From an uncultured Lachnospiraceae bacterium (GTDB lineage Bacteria > Bacillota > Clostridia > Lachnospirales > Lachnospiraceae), in assembly GCA_947565255.1 (NCBI GenBank), contig CANOFI010000014.1, forward strand, positions 1 to 19,764: a DNA stretch of 19,764 nucleotides, written 5' to 3'. This document shows positions 16,346 through 19,764 of this stretch, piece by piece. The notes under the pieces are model-generated. The model made no database searches. It saw only the letters and a program-made list of their open reading frames with translations, and had not been told where the DNA came from. Each line of letters opens with the position of its first letter. The first letter of the stretch is position 1. The translations under genes and the position numbers were made by a program.

Positions 16346-16488
16346 AACTGTACCCACAAGGTACACCCTAATGCATATGACTCGCCTGGGTAATTAAGGT
16401 ATACCTTATTTTTACTGTACCCAAAAGGACCAGACCCTGCGGGTCGTCGCACAGCGCATGCATTATGGGGTACCCTGTGGGCATCGTT
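16346..16488. repeat. 143-bp structured repeat/MITE-like element between fabG and fabF (copy 2)
   Basis: The two ends are imperfect inverted repeats of 31 bases (16346-16376 and 16458-16488), with 25 of 31 positions matching and both inner ends at ATGCAT. Inside are a perfect palindrome TAAGGTATACCTTA (16395-16408), a direct repeat ACTGTACCCA (16347-16356 and 16414-16423), and a core at 16417-16473. In the core, GTACCC/GGGTAC encloses GACCC-TGC-GGGTC and CGC-ACA-GCG hairpins. The core matches the repeat at 2275-2330, and part of it matches the 9364-9503 element. I could not find a flanking target duplication. The right end touches the fabG stop codon. Confidence 0.78.
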
Positions 16489-17228
16489 TAAATATACATA
16501 CCACCGTCGACTTTAATGACTTCTCCTGTAATATAAGCCGACTTATCACCTGCTAAAAATGCCGCCAGATGCGCTACTTCCTCTGCTGCTCCAAGTCTCT
16601 TTAACGGAATCTGGCTCTTTAGCTGCTCTGCAGCTTCGGGCGGAAGCTGTGCAGTCATATCCGTACATATAAATCCGGGCGCTATAGCGTTGCACCGGAT
16701 ATTTTTCGCCGCATATTCTCTTGCAATTGTCTTTGTAAAGCCAATGATACCGGCTTTCGCCGCCGCATAATTGGCCTGTCCGGCATTTCCCATCAGCCCG
16801 ACAACCGAACTGATGTTCACAATTGCTCCTTTCTTTTGTTTCATAAACGGACGCAGACATGCTTTTGTCATGTACATGCAACCCTTTAAATTCACATCTA
16901 TGACACGGTCAATGTCCTCTTCCTTCATAGAAAGCAGCAGGGAATCTCTCGTAATGCCTGCATTGTTTACAAGAACTGCCACATGCTCAAATTCGCTGTT
17001 TATCTGTTCCATCATCCTCGCAGTGTCTTCCTGCACACTGACATCACCGGTAAATAGCCGGACTTTTACGCCGGTCTGACCAATCTCCTCCAGTGCCTTT
17101 TCCGAACGCTCATTTTGTGCCGTCGCGATTACGGCAATGTCCATGCCTTCTTTTGCAAGTTCGAGGGCAATCGCTTTGCCGATTCCCCTTGTTGCTCCTG
17201 TTACAATAGCTGTTTTTCCTGTTTCCAT
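16488..17228 (-). CDS. fabG: 3-oxoacyl-ACP reductase
   Basis: FabG reduces 3-oxoacyl-ACP to 3-hydroxyacyl-ACP with NADPH. The 246-residue SDR has the cofactor loop TGATRGIG (10-17), NNAG (88-91), a catalytic Ser near 140 in NISSVVG and YAAAK (Y154, K158). Its C-terminus ITGEVIKVDGGMYI is typical. The ATG at 17228 has AAAGGG seven bases upstream and gives the normal family N-terminus. The frame is open 47 codons further upstream into fabD, but that part has no family similarity. It follows fabD by 23 bases. The stop codon TAA abuts the 143-bp repeat, so the native 3' flank has been displaced. Confidence 0.96.
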   Translation of the reverse strand: METGKTAIVTGATRGIGKAIALELAKEGMDIAVIATAQNERSEKALEEIGQTGVKVRLFTGDVSVQEDTARMMEQINSEFEHVAVLVNNAGITRDSLLLSMKEEDIDRVIDVNLKGCMYMTKACLRPFMKQKKGAIVNISSVVGLMGNAGQANYAAAKAGIIGFTKTIAREYAAKNIRCNAIAPGFICTDMTAQLPPEAAEQLKSQIPLKRLGAAEEVAHLAAFLAGDKSAYITGEVIKVDGGMYI

Positions 17229-17251
17229 CTGGTTTCCCTTTCCTGCTCTGT

Positions 17252-18172
17252 TCACTGCCTGATATCCGATACGGTCTTTTCTAAGGATGCCAGGTCGCTG
17301 ACATTGCAAATCCGCACATCCTTTAACGTCTTCTTTACAAAACCAGACAGTGTTCTTCCCGGCCCGCACTCCACAAAAGTACGTATCCCGTCTTCATACA
17401 TCCGCTGCAGCGTCTTTTCCCATAACACCGGATTGGATACCTGCTTTGCAATTGTATCCGTCACTTCTTTTGGGATAGAAGAATATGGTTCTGCTGTAAG
17501 ATTGGCATAAACTGGTATCCTGGCTGGTTTTAATTCTATCTTATCAAGCTGTTCTTCCAGTCCGGCTCCCGCCTTCTGCATATAAGGCGTGTGAAATGCA
17601 CCACTTACCTGAATCGGTACAAAACGCACTTTCATGCTTTCTAATTCCTGCCGGAACGGCTCCATGTTCTGTACACTTCCCGATACAGACACCTGTCCCG
17701 GACAATTGTAATTCACCGGAAATACCTCGTGCTTTTTGCAAAGCTCCCGAAGCTCATCCACGGGCATTCTGAGAACAGCCACCATTTCCCCTTTCACCTC
17801 GGCGGCACACTGATCCATCAGTTCTCCCCGCCTGCACACCAACGAAAATCCGTCTTCCTCCGACAAAATTCCCGCCTGCGGCAGTGCAGCGATTTCTCCC
17901 AGGGAAAATCCTGCAACTGCATCCATATGTATCCCTTTTTCCTCCAGCGCCCTTGCACATGCAAGGTCTGTCAGATACAGACACGGCTGGGTATTTTTCG
18001 TCTGGTTCAGCTCCTCCGGTTCTGAAGAAAAACAGAGGTCCCGGATTCCCGGCCGAATGTTCTCAGCCTCGTCGTACAGCTTTTTTACACTTTCAAACTG
18101 GTCGTACAATTCTTTTCCCATGCCCGGATACTGACTTCCCTGACCGGCAAATAAAAATGCTATTCTATCCAT
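17252..18172 (-). CDS. fabD: Malonyl-CoA:ACP transacylase
   Basis: FabD transfers malonyl from CoA to the phosphopantetheine of acyl carrier protein, providing the extender unit. The 306 residues include the N-terminal AFLFAGQGSQYPGMG, the nucleophile S90 in GFSLGE, the CoA/malonyl-binding Arg in CRRGELM (about 114-115) and the catalytic H194 in SGAFHTPYM. The C-terminal ECGPGRTLSG is also standard. The ATG at 18172 has GGGAG seven bases upstream and overlaps the end of fabK by 13 bases, so the two are translationally coupled. Confidence 0.96.
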   Translation of the reverse strand: MDRIAFLFAGQGSQYPGMGKELYDQFESVKKLYDEAENIRPGIRDLCFSSEPEELNQTKNTQPCLYLTDLACARALEEKGIHMDAVAGFSLGEIAALPQAGILSEEDGFSLVCRRGELMDQCAAEVKGEMVAVLRMPVDELRELCKKHEVFPVNYNCPGQVSVSGSVQNMEPFRQELESMKVRFVPIQVSGAFHTPYMQKAGAGLEEQLDKIELKPARIPVYANLTAEPYSSIPKEVTDTIAKQVSNPVLWEKTLQRMYEDGIRTFVECGPGRTLSGFVKKTLKDVRICNVSDLASLEKTVSDIRQ

Positions 18173-19107
18173 TGTACGGCTCCCTTCAGCAGAGCTTCGG
18201 CCTCTTCGCAGACAGAACTCACTATCGACTGGCAGGAACTTTCCTCACAGACCAGTCCCGCAATCTGCCCGCACATGCAGGATCCGGTTGTGACGTCGCC
18301 CTCGCACGCAGCCCTTCTCAGACTTCCGGCCCCTAAAGCCTCCAGCTGTTCCGGTGTGCCCTCTCCGGACATCTCCAGCCTTGAAAATTCTCTTGTCATT
18401 TTATTCTTCAGTGCACGGACCGGATGGCCTGTCGTCTTTCCGGTCACAATCGTGTCAATGTCTTTTGCCTTCAGCACTGCCTTTTTGTATTCTTCATGCA
18501 CATTGCATTCATATGCTGTAAGAAAGCGGGTTCCCATCTGTACACCCTTTGCTCCTAACATCAAAGCTGCAGCCATCCCATTTCCGTTTGCAATTCCTCC
18601 CGCTGCAATCACCGGGATTTTGACAGCATTGACCACCTGCGGAACGAGCGCCATCGTTGTGGATTCGCCGACATGCCCGCCTGATTCACAGCCCTCCGCA
18701 ATCAGGGCATGTGCCCCGGCACGCTCCATCATTTTTGCCAACGCCACGCTTGCAACAACCGGAATAACCTTTACCTGGTGTTCAAATAACTGCTGCATAT
18801 ACTGCGAAGGGTTGCCGGCTCCCGTTGTTACAACCGGAATTTTCTCCTCGCATACCACCTGAACCGCTTCCTTAATATAAGGGCTCATCAGCATAAGGTT
18901 CACACCAAACGGCTTATCTGTCAATGACTTTGCCTTCTTTATCTGTTCCCTTAACTGCTCTCCGTTGGAATTCATCGCAGCAATCAGCCCTAAGCCGCCA
19001 GCCTCTGAAACAGCAGCTGCCAGCTGTGCATCGGCAATCCATGCCATGCCGCCCTGAAATACCGGATAGGTAATTCCTAACAATTCACAAATCGGACTTT
19101 TTATCAT
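18160..19107 (-). CDS. fabK: FMN-dependent enoyl-ACP reductase II
   Basis: FabK performs the last reduction of each elongation cycle. It is a flavoprotein of the nitronate monooxygenase fold, unrelated to the SDR enzyme FabI; organisms relying on FabK are usually insensitive to triclosan. The 315 residues show YPVFQGGMAWIADAQLAAAV near the start, EGCESGGHVG (138-147) with the catalytic H145, the phosphate-binding AAGGIANG (168-175) and GAKGVQMGTRF (185-195). The last 50 residues are rich in Cys (C268, C277, C279, C287, C292, C300). The ATG at 19107 is preferred because AAAGGAG lies eight bases upstream; an ATG at 19125 is possible. It is the second gene of the operon. Confidence 0.95.
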   Translation of the reverse strand: MIKSPICELLGITYPVFQGGMAWIADAQLAAAVSEAGGLGLIAAMNSNGEQLREQIKKAKSLTDKPFGVNLMLMSPYIKEAVQVVCEEKIPVVTTGAGNPSQYMQQLFEHQVKVIPVVASVALAKMMERAGAHALIAEGCESGGHVGESTTMALVPQVVNAVKIPVIAAGGIANGNGMAAALMLGAKGVQMGTRFLTAYECNVHEEYKKAVLKAKDIDTIVTGKTTGHPVRALKNKMTREFSRLEMSGEGTPEQLEALGAGSLRRAACEGDVTTGSCMCGQIAGLVCEESSCQSIVSSVCEEAEALLKGAVQWIE

Positions 19108-19190
19108 TCCGCTTTCTCCTTTCATCTAAATCACTTTTCAGGTGAATATAAAGCTTATTAATTCCCTGAAAACTCCCTGGATTGCGAAAT

Positions 19191-19406
19191 TTACTTCTGA
19201 TTCTCAATATAAGCGCAAAGCTTGTCTATCGTATCCATCTCCTGTGAAAGCTCAATCTTGCAGTCCACCTCTTCTTCAATCTGCATTACAAGTTCCATAA
19301 TATCCAGAGAATCTAAGCCGATTTCTTTAAATGTAACGTCCGTCGCAATGGAAGATTCCTCACGGTCCAGATATTCTGCGATAATTTTTATAACTTTTTC
19401 TTTCAT
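19191..19406 (-). CDS. acpP: Acyl carrier protein
   Basis: The acyl carrier protein holds all intermediates of the pathway on a phosphopantetheine arm. The 71-residue acidic, helical protein carries the modification site S33 in GLDSLDIMELVM. The ATG at 19406 has AAAGGAG seven bases upstream. It is the first gene of the operon and lies 83 bases ahead of fabK; that gap holds no clear structure. Being first after the MerR-type promoter fits the need for more carrier than enzyme. A role in a secondary acyl-carrier pathway is unlikely given the full fab set downstream. Confidence 0.95.
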   Translation of the reverse strand: MKEKVIKIIAEYLDREESSIATDVTFKEIGLDSLDIMELVMQIEEEVDCKIELSQEMDTIDKLCAYIENQK

Positions 19407-19451
19407 AATTATTCTCCTTTTTTAGTCTTTCTTTTTTTTTTGAACAATGTT

Positions 19452-19482
19452 ATACTATTCCTTGGGGTTACCCCCAGGTCAA
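19452..19482 (-). promoter_or_regulatory. MerR-type promoter of the fatty-acid operon
   Basis: On the minus strand a -35 box TTGACC (19482-19477) and a -10 box TAGTAT (19457-19452) are separated by 19 bases. This is two more than the usual 17 and is the mark of promoters activated by MerR-family proteins. The spacer is filled by the dyad CCTGGGGG-TAA-CCCCAAGG (19478-19460). The promoter faces acpP about 45 bases away. The divergent MerR-type gene next to it is the obvious regulator. Confidence 0.82.
19460..19478. promoter_or_regulatory. Probable MerR-family operator
   Basis: This 19-base dyad has 8-base arms, CCTTGGGG and CCCCCAGG, around TTA, with one mismatched pair. Its centre lies in the 19-base promoter spacer, as in other MerR-type operators, where binding untwists the promoter to align the two boxes. 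It resembles the form of SoxR-type sites but its sequence is its own. Confidence 0.78.
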
Positions 19483-19519
19483 TGAATTTTTTGTGATAAT
19501 TTTAAGAAAGGAGCCATCT

Positions 19520-19764
19520 ATGAACCCAAATTCCGCAAATAAACAGGAGCAAAATTATAATTTAAGCGTCGGCGCTTTCGCAAATCTTTGCAATACCACC
19601 AGAGATACTCTGCGCCATTATTATGAAATCGGGCTTTTAGTTCCGAAAACCGATAAATCTAATGGTTATCATTATTATGACTCTTCTCAGATCACCGCCT
19701 TTTATTTTATTTCTATCTTTCGGAGGTTGGACTTTGTGCGCGGGATTATATTAACCGGGAAGTA
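19520..19764 (+). CDS. MerR family transcriptional regulator (N-terminal part; cut by window edge)
   Basis: Eighty-one residues are visible. After a 14-residue polar leader comes the MerR winged helix-turn-helix: LSVGAFANLCNTTRDTLRHY (15-34), then YEIGLLVPKT and GYHYYDSSQI (about 35-58). The ATG at 19520 has AAGAAAGGAG six bases upstream. It is the only plus-strand gene and is divergent from acpP across a MerR-type promoter, so it probably controls the fatty-acid operon and perhaps itself. The effector-binding domain is outside the window, so the signal is unknown. Near the edge the frame reads FVRGIILTGK. The +1 alternative frame (from 19738) reads ARDYINREV, which looks more like a MerR linker helix, so a frameshift or sequence error is possible. 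Confidence 0.85.
   Translation, partial: MNPNSANKQEQNYNLSVGAFANLCNTTRDTLRHYYEIGLLVPKTDKSNGYHYYDSSQITAFYFISIFRRLDFVRGIILTGK

Noticed and set aside
16320..16352. A promoter for fabF starting at TTGACG on the minus strand at the edge of the 143-bp element
   Set aside because: The -35 is good, but no acceptable -10 lies 16-18 bases downstream (GTAGAA at 17), so I do not call it.
16324..16486. CATCG on both sides of the 16346-16488 repeat as a target duplication
   Set aside because: The copies at 16324-16328 and 16482-16486 do not abut the inverted repeats; the left is outside and the right inside the element end. Five bases can occur by chance.
18275..18862. A 195-codon plus-strand open frame opposite fabK
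   Set aside because: Antisense to fabK, rich in Ser/Ala/Pro/Thr, no domain and no ribosome site.
19108..19190. A FapR- or FabT-type operator in the acpP-fabK gap
   Set aside because: Only a weak TCAC/GTGA dyad is present and neither known consensus is matched.
19492..19507. Extended -10 TGTGATAAT as the promoter of the MerR-type gene
   Set aside because: The start of transcription would fall inside the ribosome site, leaving no leader, and no -35 is seen at the right distance.
1..19764. tRNA, rRNA, riboswitch, CRISPR array, phage or conjugation genes, toxin-antitoxin or defence genes
   Set aside because: Looked for on both strands by eye; nothing with the expected structure or motifs was found.

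Overview
The window looks like chromosomal DNA of a low-to-moderate G+C anaerobic Firmicute, most likely a Lachnospiraceae-type clostridium. The basis is the type II fatty-acid operon in the order acpP-fabK-fabD-fabG-fabF-accB-fabZ-accC-accD-accA with FabK as enoyl reductase, split AccA/AccD subunits, strong AGGAGG-type ribosome sites and a Gram-positive rhamnose/polysaccharide export cluster. The genus cannot be fixed from the sequence alone. Apart from a MerR-family regulator at the right edge, every gene lies on the minus strand, so transcription runs right to left.

Right part (about 19.5 kb down to 8.9 kb): a fatty-acid biosynthesis operon. A MerR-family regulator (19520 to the right edge, plus strand, cut off) diverges from acpP. 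The intergenic promoter facing acpP has the MerR-type architecture: TTGACC, a 19-bp spacer holding a near-perfect dyad, then TAGTAT. The operon makes acyl carrier protein, FabK, FabD, FabG, FabF, the biotin carboxyl carrier AccB, FabZ, AccC, AccD and AccA. It continues into an AMP-forming acyl-CoA synthetase and a short DtxR/MntR-type metal regulator, and ends at an intrinsic terminator (8911-8962). No fabH is present in the window.

Left part (about 8.76 kb down to 1): a cell-surface polysaccharide operon starting from a clear promoter (TTGAAA-17-TATACT with extended -10). Its order is rfbA, rfbC, rfbB, rfbD (dTDP-L-rhamnose synthesis), a DUF2142 polytopic membrane protein (probable GT-C-type glycosyltransferase), a nucleotide-sugar SDR epimerase/reductase, an ABC-2 export pair (Wzm/TagG-like permease and Wzt/TagH-like ATPase), and a polysaccharide pyruvyl transferase-family protein cut by the left edge. 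Together these would make, decorate and export a rhamnose-containing wall or capsule glycan.

Three small structured repeats (2245-2337, 9364-9503, 16346-16488) share a common internal segment. The one at 9364-9503 is a 140-bp MITE-like insertion with 10-bp imperfect terminal inverted repeats and a perfect 8-bp target duplication (GTTCTTTT). It landed on the last codons of the acyl-CoA synthetase gene, removed the original stop from the frame and gave the protein a new 23-residue C-terminal tail. The 16346-16488 copy sits between fabG and fabF and begins right at the fabG stop. The 2245-2337 copy sits just upstream of the export permease. No tRNA, rRNA, CRISPR array or transposase gene was seen.
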